Shown here in pieces: positions 51,219 to 61,585 of a DNA stretch of 64,000 nucleotides. Position 1 is the stretch's first letter. Each line of letters opens with the position of its first letter. Under the pieces are notes generated by a model. The model was not told where the DNA came from. It saw nothing but the letters and a program-made list of their open reading frames with translations, and did no database searches. This DNA comes from Mesostigma viride. Its lineage: Eukaryota; Streptophyta; Mesostigmatophyceae; Mesostigmatales; Mesostigmataceae. The stretch covers positions 1,394,888-1,458,887 of the forward strand of contig RPFO01000253.1 in the NCBI GenBank assembly GCA_009746045.1. The letters run 5' to 3'. Both the position numbers and the translations under genes were made by a program.

Positions 51219-51673
51219 AGTTAGATGAGATGCTTAGGCTGACACACGGATTTCCGGCCTGCGCGCCGCGTATTGCCTACCGCGGCTGAGCGGGACACCT
51301 CAGTACAGTACGGCAGGGTGTACGGTACTGAGGTGTCATGTGGACCGATGTGCGGTTAGTGCCAGACTGGGCCTAGACTCTAGCTCGACCCGCCAGACCC
51401 GGGTTATCCGGTTCTGGACGGGCCGAGTGTAGTTGATGCTAGTGACGTGGTCGCATGGCATTGCAGTGTACAGTTGTCCACTGGTTGTGTGCTGCAGGTA
51501 GCACCGCCATAGGCATATAGGCGTAGCACTGGGGAGTGCCGCAGCACCCGAGTTTGCCCAGACGTTCCATTCTGAGCCCTCAGCTTCCTTTGCTCTCTCA
51601 TTGTATTATTGTAATACAATCATCATTCGCTTCAGCTTCGCAGTTGTTCGTCGTCCCTAGTCTCCATCCAACT
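51219..51673 (+). repeat. Retro2B 5' LTR
   Basis: 455 bp, begins AGTTAGATGAG and ends CTCCATCCAACT. The primer site TGGACTGAAAAGTTCGA follows directly (51674-51690), as in Retro2A. Confidence 0.9.
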
Positions 51674-51717
51674 TGGACTGAAAAGTTCGATATTTTTTTT
51701 ACAAGAAAAAAAAAGAT

Positions 51718-54374
51718 ATGGCTTCCAACAACGGCAACAACGGCAACAACAACAAGGGGAAGGCGCCTGCCAGGCGCACCTCACCCCGCCTTTCGCCGGA
51801 GGGCACGCCCTCCACCAACGATGCGAGGGTGACGCCCAACGTCACCTTCCGCACGGTGGTCGCTGACCACCCAGGCGTCGGGGCCCGCAGGTGGGGCCCG
51901 GCGCCCGGGGGATGGCGAGCGGTCGGCCGTTTGCCACTGGCGGTTCGTCCGCCATGGCACCTGGGGGGCAGGTCCCCCGGGCACGAATTCCCCCGTCGCA
52001 GGTGACGGGGGTCGTGAGCGGAGTGATTCCTCGAGGAGGATGGCGAGGTGCAGCCTGCGAGGCCTCGGCCTTCGCTCGAGCTTTCGTCAGACACCTGCGA
52101 CGTCTGGCAACCTTTCCGTGGGCCGACAGATGGCCACCATGGACATTGACCGGTATGGGGAACATGTTCCGCCCCCGGTCGCGTTCGGGCGCCCACCCCA
52201 TTTTCTCCCCCTTGGGGAGGACGACATCCCGGCGTTCATTTCGGTGAACGGCCGGATCATGCACCAACGTTTTCAGTTGCTTCCAGATGAGCAGATCCAC
52301 GCGATAGAGGTTCATCGGGTGCACACGCTGATCGAGGGGCGTCTTAGGATGCAGATCCCACTGGTTCAGGTGGCAGTTTGGCTGTACTGTTTCGCCAATC
52401 GGCCGAGGCACAACCCCGGCACTGTTGATCAGTGGGCGTCCAGGCAGCGCCAGAGAGAGGCGCTGCGCGTGGTCGCCAGACCAGAGATCGCGCTGACTCC
52501 GTTGGGGCCGTGGCCCCAAGTCACGCCAGTTGGCTGGGGCCCGGATAGGCGTGAGGCGGCTGCGATGCCGCCTGCGACGGAGCGCGGGGCGGCAGACGCC
52601 CCCAACACGCCCATGGGTGGTGAAGCCACCCAGGACCCTCTGGCAGGTCAGAGGGTCCAACCTCAGCCGCAGGCTCCCCCGCCCAGCGTGGGGGGCCAGG
52701 TGGCTGAGGAGGCCACCGGGGTCGCAGGGACCCCGGCGGCGACACAAGCGCCCGGGGTCGCAGGGACCCCGGCAGCGACGCCGGCGCCTCCGGCGCTGGC
52801 GGGGGATGCAGCCCCCATGGAGGGTGTCACGGGCACCTCCAGCGGCTCTGGGGGGCAGGCCCCCTCTAGCCGCAACAAGGACAAGTCCCTGGCAGGGCCG
52901 GAGGGGCCTCAGGGTCCCACCGCAGCTGGGCAGCAACCAGCACTGCTGGAGGGCGACCTGCAAGGTCGCGACTTCATCACCCTGGGTGATGAGGCCGTGT
53001 GGCGTGCCATACAGACAGCCACAGCCTCCTTCCGTGGGCTGGCCGACAGGAGCCAGCAGATGCACGTCGCGGAGGCGGGCAGCCTGGTGTGTGCAATCAT
53101 CACGCACATCCTGGGCCTGCCCAACCTCCAAGAGGGCACACGCAGGGTGTGCGACGACCTGCTGCCTGCCCTGCAGGCTCTCCTCTCAGGGAGGAGGGTG
53201 CAGGGCAGCAGGGTGCGTCTGGTGCGTCCTGGAGCTCCTACAACGCCATCCTGAGGGGCGGGTAGGTGGCTGCCTACCTGGCTGCATCATGATCTTACTA
53301 ACCCTACTGACGATGAAGTGTCCCTCTCTCCCACCTTCCATGATTGGGAGGAGGCCCGCAGCAGGAGGCGGGAAGTGACACACACTCACACCCCCACCCA
53401 GCCCACCCCTATGTTGTCTAACCCTCCTACACAGCCCATGTTTGCCCATCCTGCTCAGCTCACTCAAGTAGCACTTCCCTCTCAGCAGGTCTCTCCTGTG
53501 AATGCTGCAGCAGCAACACCATCTTCTCCCTCTCCCCCTGCATCCCCCTCTAGGTTGCCCACTTACAATGAAAACCGTCCTGTGGATAGGATTAATGTCA
53601 GGGGGCTGCCTGAGGGGTATACTAGGGAGCAGGGGAATCATGCACTTCTCTCTCTGCAGCTGGCTAGGGAGGAACTGAATGTCAAGAATTGGTTTGGATC
53701 TCTCATGCAGGGGGATTTTACCATCAGTCCTCTCTCAGATTCAGAATCTCATTCTTGTCTTCCAGCGTAGGTATCCCAAGTGGCAGGACACGCAGGCTAG
53801 GGCAGTTTGGGAGGCTTTCATGAAGGAGCTAACTGACCTCCTCTCCACCCCCTCATCTGTGGACATCTATGGGGCATTCAGGTGGGTAGAGGAATACAGG
53901 GTCACATCAGTGGACTATGTGGCTGAGACAAAGAAATATGAGCTAGCCATCAAAGCACGTCCTGATGTCCAGCAGCTAGATCACAAGTTCTTGCTGCGTT
54001 CCTTCCTTGAGAAACTCAAACTTGACAAAAACACCTACGCTATGCTTGCAACAGGAATGGCAAAGTACTGGGAGGACATGAAGGAGGCATTGGATTATAT
54101 CAAGCTGGCCTTGGCTCCCCTTAGCCAGGGGGCCATGGGCACCTCTGTAAAGAGGGTCAGGGGGGAAGAGAGGGAGGAGGAGGATAGGGAGAGGGAAGAC
54201 AGGAGCAAGAGACCTGTCACTATGGCAGAAGTCAAGTCCCTGCTGGGACAAATGTTTAAGGGCAAGGGCAAGGGCAAGGGCAAGGGCAAGGGCAGGGGCT
54301 GGGGCAAGGGCAAGGGTAAGGGGCAGTCTCCCTCCAAGGGGGGCAGCTCCAGCAACAACAACAACAACAACAAC

Positions 54375-54443
<69 letters not shown>

Positions 54444-54480
54444 GAAGCAGGACAAGGAGGACAAGTCTTCTCAGCGGTGC
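51718..54480 (+). pseudogene. gag: Retro2B Gag, fragmented
   Basis: Segments at 51718-52005 (MASNNGNNG leader), 52040-53254, 53318-53770 and 53679-54590 correspond to Retro2A Gag. Frame breaks specific to B lie near 53240 and 53725. The (AAC)n tract at 54355-54440 is read as Asn then Gln, because of a frame change inside it, instead of all Asn as in A. The CCHC knuckles begin in the next frame at about 54476. Confidence 0.75.
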
Positions 54481-56767
54481 ACCCGCTGTGGCATGAAGTA
54501 CCACCTGCGGCCCACCTGCCGCAAGAACGTGGACGAGCTGGGGCATTTGGACGTCCTGTGCCACAAGTGCCACGGGCCGCCCCACGGTGACCCCAAGGAC
54601 TGCAAGCGGCCTCCTTACGGCAAGAAGTGTGAGTCTCCCTCTCATGCTGGCTTGAGTGTGCCTGCTTCACCTCTTTCATCTGCATGCCCCACTGTCAGAG
54701 CAGTGAGCAGTTCTGGAAAGGTGCTACAGCTGGTTTCAGAAGATTATGTCTCTAAACCAACCTTCACATCTATGGTTCCCAAGGTGTGCAGAGTGTCCCC
54801 AGCAGAGGATGCTCAGATCAGTTTTCAGGAGCTTGCTTTGCAGTTGCATTTCCTTTATGGGCATGAAGTGAGTGCAGAGGTGGTGGCAGCAGCAATAGGG
54901 GGGGCAGCACTCAGACGTGCATGCCAGGTGGTCAGATCCCACTGCCAGCATTGTCAGTTCAATGCACCCAAACCCCCTAAGTGGCATGTAGCTACCCCAC
55001 CTAAGAGCAAGGGCAGGGTGGTAGGAGATGTCTTTCATATCAAAGGACAATCTTACTTGGCACTTAAAGATGCATGGTCAAGGTACACAACCATTGAACC
55101 ATTACCTGGAATGGACAAGACACAGTTGCTCAGGGCTCTCTTGATTGCTCAGGCCAGGTACTACCCTGTGGAGGCATTGTTACTGGATCAGCAGTTCACG
55201 TGTCTTGCCAATGAACCAGGGTGTGAGGCTATTGATCTGGCTGGGCTAGAAGATCATGAGAGGCAAGGCATTATTGAAAGGGCCATCAGGTCCATTAAAA
55301 CCCTTGTAGCCAAAGAAGATGGCAATCTGCTGGCTGACAGTGGGTCATATGCTGACAGAGCTCTGTGGTCCACCAGGTTGTGCCAAGTCCTCAACAGGAG
55401 GCCACTCATGAAAACCCCACAAGGGGTGGTCATTACACCAGATGGATTGCATGCAGGCATTTATCCACCTGAGGTACTAGCCCTATACAACGCACAGCGA
55501 GCACAGACAGCTAGCAGGTTAGCTGTCAAGGATGCAAAGCATCCACGTCCCACCTTCAGAGAAGGGGATCAGGTCCTATTCTACAAGGAGTCGGGACTAG
55601 GCAAGGTGGGTACCTGGCATGGGCCAGCCACCATCCTAAAGTTTAACACCACTGGCAGGACAGTGTTAGTTAAACACAATGACACGGGAAAATTCACAGG
55701 TGTTCACCTCACAGGATGAAATTGTATTTTCCAACTGTGTCAGACGTGGCAGAGGAGGAAGAGCTGTTGGCCGACAGCCCTGTACAGTTGCCTGGCATCC
55801 CAGCGTTGCCCAGTGAGTGGTTGTTTGGAACACCCACTGGTGAGTGTGAGAGCCACACCCACTGTGACACCCAGGTCACCCTTGATGATTGCAGGCAGTC
55901 ACTGCAGGCTTGGCCCCCTGCAGCAGAGGGTCACATTGGCAAAACAGGTGATCAGCAACCTATCACCTCTTCAAGTGTGAACATAGCTCAGCCACTAGCT
56001 GCACCTTCCAAACGCAGCCTAGCAGACGCTGTTCGCATTTTACAAGCAGCTCATAGAGCCAAAGCTCAAACTGCTGCAGGATCAGCTAAGGTGGGGAAGG
56101 TTGGGCAGAATGACAATAGCCCATTTATGGTTGCAGTGGACACACAAGCCCAGGTCAGCATTATCAGTGCCCTGGCTGTGCCCCATTGCCTTTGGAACCT
56201 TCACCCTGGCACCATGTGGCTGATTTCTCAGGGCAGTCATCCCTCAAGGTATTAGGTCAGGTCATGTTGACTATACTCGGTATCCCCACTCCTTTTCAGG
56301 TCTTGGAAGGTTATAAAGGGAATGCTTTGTTGGGGGATCCTTTTCTCTGTTACCCTGGTGTCCTCATCTCCAGTGATAGACTATCCATCCAGGACATGGG
56401 TGGTGTTGATCTGAATCATTTCAAAATTTCTCTTGAAAAACTTCTTAACACCAACATTGCTTCTGTAAAATTTGCTACACCCAAGTATGCCCCAGGGCAA
56501 GAACCCTGTGTGGCAGACTTGGTTCACAACCAAAAACTTCATCCCAACTCATTTGGATTGGGCAAGCATGATGTGGCTAAAATGTCTCCTCTTTCTTATG
56601 AACAGATAGAGCAAGACTGTCGCACACACATAGGATTCCTAAAATGGGTGGAGGCCTTTAACAAGGCCAGGGAAGAATGGGTAGTGCCAGATCCTCTTAG
56701 TCCTTCTCATACTCCCCTGTCACACCTATTGACAAAAAGCCTGCAGGGTGCAAGCACTTGCGCCTGA
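54476..56767 (+). pseudogene. Retro2B zinc knuckles, integrase and protease-like domain, fragmented
   Basis: Same domains as 31227-33944. Breaks: loss of one A in a run near 55688 (GGGAAAATTC against GGGAAAAATTC in A) after the integrase C-terminal barrel, and another near 56190 just after VAVDTQAQVSIISAL. The protease-like domain ends with ALLGDPFL in a third frame. The product is unlikely to be functional as written. Confidence 0.75.
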
Positions 56768-58169
56768 AGTTTGTGTGTAAACATAAGCCAGCAGCAGATG
56801 GGTCAGTCATTTTCATGCTAGACCTTGTGTGACAGAGTTCAAGGGCACCACTGATCTGACAGAGGCAGAGTTGTACACGCCAGGCATTCAGCAAACATCC
56901 CTAAAAATCTTGCTGTCTGTCTTTGTGGGTCATCTCAATGATGGGGATGACTATGTATGTAAGGCTACAGACATTAAAAGGGCTTTCCTGAAAGGCTCAC
57001 CTGAGATAGCACAACAAGTGTGGCATGGTCAGGTGTATGTAGTCTCCACTCCCAGAGTTTGGGCAAAACACATCCCTCAGCAGTACCTGAAAGCTAACAT
57101 AGGTGTTGAAGGGCTGCAATCAGCTCCTCGCATTTTCAGGATGTCAGCTCAGGCTGTGTTTGAAAAGCTAGGGGCTAGATATGATGACATAGACCCTTGC
57201 TTCTTTGTGGTCCCACACCCTCATGGCATTCTCACCTTTGTGTGGCATGGGGATGATCAGCTGATTGCTGGGCCAAGGCGTGCTGTGGATGATTTTATTC
57301 AACAAGTGTCACAGCATTTTGAGATTGGCAAGCAAGTAGAGCTGGGCACCACTGCCATAAAATTTTGTGGCACAATGTTACAACTCCAGCAGCATCAAAA
57401 CCAGTGGGTGTGTGCACTCTACTCTCCCAATGATTACATGCACAGCTGCTTGGAGGTTTTGCAAACAAAAATCAAACCTGGAGCCTGTCCTACCATTAGA
57501 GGCAAGCTGGGGTGGTTGTGCTCAACGTGTGCACCTCACCTGGCTGTGGTTAGCAGAGTTGATGATGATGTCTTGATGCAAGTAGGTCACAAAGCCATCA
57601 CCAAAACTCTCCAGGAAGGCCCTCCCCTTATCTTGCACTCCTTGGATCTCCACAAAACCATTCACATCCAAGCTATGATGGATAGTTCCATGGAGTCCAG
57701 GCAGATTACCAAGTTGCAGGCAAGGGAGTCAGGCTTGTATTTTGTGCAGAATGATGATGCACCCTTGTCTCTCATTTCATGGTACAGCCGGTTGCATAGA
57801 CGCAAGGCTGTCAGCAGCAATGCTGCTGAGTGCAGGGCAGTGGTGTCAGCAGTGCTTCATGCCAGGTACTTGAATCATGTGCTGGTTTGGTTGCAGATGC
57901 AAGCAGGCAGCAATGCTGGGGTGGTGGCACACTTGCTCACTGACAGTCAGTCAGTCCTCAGTTTCCTTGCTAACCCCTATGCTGTCCACACTGATCTTGA
58001 CTGGGTGGTCCTGAAACAGGAGTCCACCTACTGGGAGTCCACCCGTCACGTGGAGGACAAACACAACGCTGCTGATGCACTCACTAAAGTGCCTCAGCAG
58101 GCAGCTGACAATACAGCTGTTGTACCACTTGATGAACCCCTATGGCAAGCAGGCAACCCTGCCCCATAG
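56701..58169 (+). pseudogene. Retro2B reverse transcriptase and RNase H
   Basis: Opens after TAG at 56698-56700, -1 to the protease-like frame exactly as in Retro2A. One C is missing near 56812 (CATTTTCATG against CATCTTTCATG). From 56829 the frame is open through KATDIKRAFLKG, WHGDDQLIAGP and the RNase H motifs. The last residues differ from A because of a further indel near 58110. Confidence 0.75.
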
Positions 58170-59249
58170 GGGGGACGCCTAGCAGGGTCCTGTTCACCAG
58201 GGCCGCCTAGGTCACCCAGTACCCCTTGGGCAGGTCCAAGGGGTAGGTTGTGGCTTCCAGCAAGGGGGGTTGGTTGGAGTCTGTTTTTCATACATCTGCG
58301 TGCCCTATGCCCAATAAAATCTGTTTTGATTTTTTCAACACCATGGAATTTCGTTATGCACACCTTCATAGGTGGGCATGGGATGTATCTCACACCTTTA
58401 TTCCACTAGGGCGTATGCCTTGGTGGAATGGCCTTGAGCTCAGTGGCTCAGGTGCCCCCATTCAAGTGGAGGGTCAAAGCTCCCTTGACAGGTGGTTACC
58501 CAGGACCCCAGTTCACTGTGGATATCCTGGGCCACCTGGCCTTACTGTTCAGTGGCAGTAAAGGCATGGGTGCTGTCATGTTGTCTAGTACAACGTGCTC
58601 AGCACAGGTGCAGGATGAAATATTCCTGTCACCTGTCACCAGGACTTCAGTCACCCATGTGCAGGGCAGGGGTGGCTGGTCTCACACGTTGTGCAGGTGC
58701 AATGTGGCCAGGTCCAGGATGTCATAGTCCTGTCACCTGTCACTCGGACTTCAGCCCCCTCTGTGCAGGGCAGGGGTGGCTGGTCCTCACATGTTGTGCA
58801 GGTACAACATGGACAGTGCAGGGTGCAATAAACCTGTCCACTGTCACTCCTCAGGTTGCAGGTAACCTGAGCTCAGTTGACCCAGCCTGGCTGGGTATTT
58901 TTCTCTGAGTGGGCGATGATGATGGAACAACATGGAACCTCTTAAACGGTTACCTTGGCATTTTTTTACAATGGCTCTCTTGGCTGGTGATGCACTCCCT
59001 GGATAGGCAGACAGGCATAGCTATCTCCCTTGTGAGCTCGCGAGGAGGAGGAACTCCCCGGGCATGTTGAGCTAAACGTGATGCCATCACAAGTATTGCA
59101 CGAGTTCTGGGGCCCATCTTTTTCAGTCCAGATGTTGCAGTATGGGTGTCAGTTGCTCAGCACCTCAGTCAGCTTGGAGTCAGTCTCCTAGCTGGGCAGG
59201 GTCAGGCTTGAAGTCGCTAGCCTTCAACCTGAAAGGAAAACATAATGGG
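58170..59249 (+). repeat. Retro2B 3' untranslated region with 105-bp tandem repeat
   Basis: Noncoding. Holds the same GACCAGCC/GGCTGGTC tandem units as Retro2A (about 58590-58830) and ends in AAAGGAAAACATAATGGG, a weak polypurine tract. Confidence 0.75.
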
Positions 59250-59703
59250 AGTTAGATGAGATGCTTAGGCTGACACACGGATTTCCGGCCTGCGCGCCGC
59301 GTATTGCCTACCGCGGCTGAGCGGGACACCTCAGTACAGTACGGCAGGGTGTACGGTACTGAGGTGTCATGTGGACCGATGTGCGGTTAGTGCCAGACTG
59401 TTCCTAGACTCTAGCTCGACCCGCCAGACCCGGGTATCCGGTTCTGACGGGCCGAGTGTAGTGATGCTAGTGACGTGGTCGCATGGCATTGCAGTGTACA
59501 GTTGTCCACTGGTTGTGTGCTGCAGGTAGCACCGCCATAGGCATATAGGCGTAGCACTGGGGAGTGCCGCAGCACCCGAGTTTGCCCAGACGTTCCATTC
59601 TGAGCCCTCAGCTTCCTTTGCTCTCTCATTGTATTATTGTAATACAATCATCATTCGCTTTCAGCTTCAGCAGTTGTTCGTCGTCCCTAGTCTCCATCCA
59701 ACT
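59250..59703 (+). repeat. Retro2B 3' LTR
   Basis: 454 bp. Differs from the 5' LTR by about eight short changes, mostly single-base indels (for example GGGTATCC against GGGTTATCC). Confidence 0.9.
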
Positions 59704-59708
59704 GGTAC

Positions 59709-59890
59709 GCCGTCCCGAGGACCGGGAACGCCTCGATCAACTTGCTCGGGACATGCCCAAGAGCCGAATCGGCAGCACCCGCGGCCGCCTTCACAAGTCG
59801 CGCGCCATGTCCCACTTTCCTAATAGCGTCGCCCGCCACATGTCCGATCTTTCGCACGGTGTTGACAACCTTTCCGAAATCGAGCTTCAT
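59709..59890 (-). pseudogene. Small amphipathic protein, N-terminal part
   Basis: Starts MKLDFGKVVNTVRKIGHVAG. This copy keeps the frame that A loses (GHVPSKLIEAFPVLG follows GHGARLVKAAAGAADSALG), then runs into the Retro2B LTR. Confidence 0.6.
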
Positions 59891-60744
59891 TCGTCCTCGT
59901 CGTCGTTTATAACAGCATGCTGAGATATCTTTCTGGCGGGCAGGACTTCCCCGCCCAGCGCCATGTACCGCAGGACGCTCGCGATCTTTCGCGACTCGAC
60001 GCCCATCGCCTTTTGGGGCGATATCCGGAAACTGAGCTGGACGACCCAGTCACTATACAACTGAACCGGCACGTCGTCCTCGTCCAGCAGGCGGAGGCTG
60101 ATACCACGCGGAGAGTCCCTCATATGCTGCCATAGCGGAGTCTGCGCCTGCCACACGATCGGTTCGAGGAATTTACTGAGATTGGGACAGCACGCCAACA
60201 GGCCCCCATAGACAGCCCCGTGAGTCGCGGACACGACATTCCCTCGCACTATGTCGGCGTACACGTAGACGGCTCTCAGGCGTCCGTTCGTAGCGGGTCG
60301 GTTGCTCACGATCACGTGTTGGTCGTTGGACGCGTGAACGCCCGGGACAAGCCCCAGGACACGCCCGACGGACTCGCCGACCCGTAGCTGGAACGGCGAA
60401 CTGGCCGCAAAAGTGTACAGACTGTTCGCGCGGTCGTACGTGACCGCGAACGAACTGTCAATGGTCTGCAATACCGCCTCGATATTGTGTCTATTCTCGA
60501 TCGTCGTCCACGATCCCAGTGGTAGCGAGACAGTGTGAGTAGTCTGCATCACCACCTCGAACGAGCGGTTGGTTGGATTGATGTGCGTTTGTTCGAATGG
60601 GATTGTGAGGAGAGTCAACCCTACATCGTGGTAGTTCTCCAACAACCCGGCGGGGATATCCCATGTAGGGTCATGAAGACTGCCCCTTGTCCTGTTCTCG
60701 GTCCTTAGGGTCAGCGTCCGACACTCCTGTACGTGATCCCTCAT
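59887..60744 (-). CDS. Penton-like minor capsid protein, 285 aa
   Basis: Complete version of the gene split in A. Predicted beta-rich single jelly-roll: DVGLTLLTIPFEQTHI, TVSLPLGSW, YTFAASSPFQLRV, then the conserved end PRGISLRLLDEDDVPVQLYS and DWVVQLSFRI. That terminal pattern (Asp/Glu-Asp turn before two hydrophobic strands) is what I know from Polinton and PLV penton proteins, which close the five-fold vertices of the capsid. It overlaps the start of the small amphipathic gene by 4 nt. Acidic C-terminus (NDDEDE). Confidence 0.7.
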   Translation of the reverse strand: MRDHVQECRTLTLRTENRTRGSLHDPTWDIPAGLLENYHDVGLTLLTIPFEQTHINPTNRSFEVVMQTTHTVSLPLGSWTTIENRHNIEAVLQTIDSSFAVTYDRANSLYTFAASSPFQLRVGESVGRVLGLVPGVHASNDQHVIVSNRPATNGRLRAVYVYADIVRGNVVSATHGAVYGGLLACCPNLSKFLEPIVWQAQTPLWQHMRDSPRGISLRLLDEDDVPVQLYSDWVVQLSFRISPQKAMGVESRKIASVLRYMALGGEVLPARKISQHAVINDDEDE

Positions 60745-60991
60745 TCTCTGTTATAAGCTCCGATTTAATCTCGTTCCTGCCGTGGACCACGACCTTCCCC
60801 TCGCCACCCGCAAGACCTCGCGCGCTACGTTTAAGCTGTCGCCTCTCCTTCCCGGTCAGCGGCTTATTCCTGCAATAGAACATCGCCGATTCCAGGAATT
60901 CGCGAGGGACGTCGGGGTACAAAATCATCCACTGGGCGATCTGCAGCATCTCAGCATCCGAGAGTTCCATTCGCACCGAAATCGTTATCAT
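60671..60991 (-). CDS. Copy of small unknown protein, C-terminally extended
   Basis: Same first 78 residues as 24528-24770. A 2-nt deletion (TTATAAGC against TTATTTAAGC) removes the stop, so the frame runs 28 residues further into the penton coding region. Probably a decayed end rather than a real extension. Confidence 0.5.
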   Translation of the reverse strand: MITISVRMELSDAEMLQIAQWMILYPDVPREFLESAMFYCRNKPLTGKERRQLKRSARGLAGGEGKVVVHGRNEIKSELITENEGSRTGVSDADPKDREQDKGQSS

Positions 60992-61557
60992 CTGTTTAGA
61001 AAATTTATCCGCGAGCTCGTACCAGCCCCTTTATCGCCAACAGGGACACCTTCCGTCACGTGATGTTTATCTCGTAGGTGAGTATTCAACCGCCGACTAT
61101 CGACAAACGTATTTTTGCAGCCCGGGACCGTGCAATTGACTCTATCGGTCACGCTGGCGACTCGCACTCTGGGACGAGGCGGCGTCCTCGCGATGGGGTC
61201 TCTAGCAGCTGGCGGAGGCGTGGATCCCACGATCTCTACGCGGAGAGGTTCGTCCGACCCTGCGCCGAGGACAGCAGCCGGTTCTGGAGCCGGAACGGAG
61301 GCCGGTTGGTCGTAGGCGGACAATGGTGGGTAGACTACAGGGCGAGAGTTCGAAGCGAGAGCCGCCAACAACATCGCGTCCTTAAACCCACGGACTTCGG
61401 CGACCTTCCCCTTCTTCGCGGGGCGGGTCACGTGGGGCGAATGAATGACGATCGAGTTCGTCAGCGCGGTCGTCGCGGCCTTCTTCGGAGGCGCTGGGGC
61501 CTTGCGCGGGGCTTTGGACGGTTTCTTAGCTGATCGTTTCGATGTCTTTCGTGGCAT
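60988..61557 (-). CDS. Basic C2H2 zinc-finger protein, copy B
   Basis: As 24767-25336, intact 189 aa, with one A to T change (VGSTPPPA). Basic Lys/Pro N-terminus and the C2H2 finger are conserved. Confidence 0.7.
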   Translation of the reverse strand: MPRKTSKRSAKKPSKAPRKAPAPPKKAATTALTNSIVIHSPHVTRPAKKGKVAEVRGFKDAMLLAALASNSRPVVYPPLSAYDQPASVPAPEPAAVLGAGSDEPLRVEIVGSTPPPAARDPIARTPPRPRVRVASVTDRVNCTVPGCKNTFVDSRRLNTHLRDKHHVTEGVPVGDKGAGTSSRINFLNR

Positions 61558-61585
61558 GGTGTGTTCTTGACATATCTCAAAGATT

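Larger units (their letters stand above)
51219..59703 (+). mobile_element. Retro2B: second copy of the AGTT...AACT Copia family
   Basis: Same structure as Retro2A, rightward. LTRs are 455 and 454 bp and differ from each other at several single-base indels, and more strongly from Retro2A LTRs, so the two insertions derive from different source copies. The coding region is broken at about six points, nearly all in homopolymers. Confidence 0.9.
51214..59708. repeat. GGTAC target duplication flanking Retro2B
   Basis: GGTAC at 51214-51218 and 59704-59708. The empty site in A (16554-16558) has one GGTAC. Confidence 0.95.
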
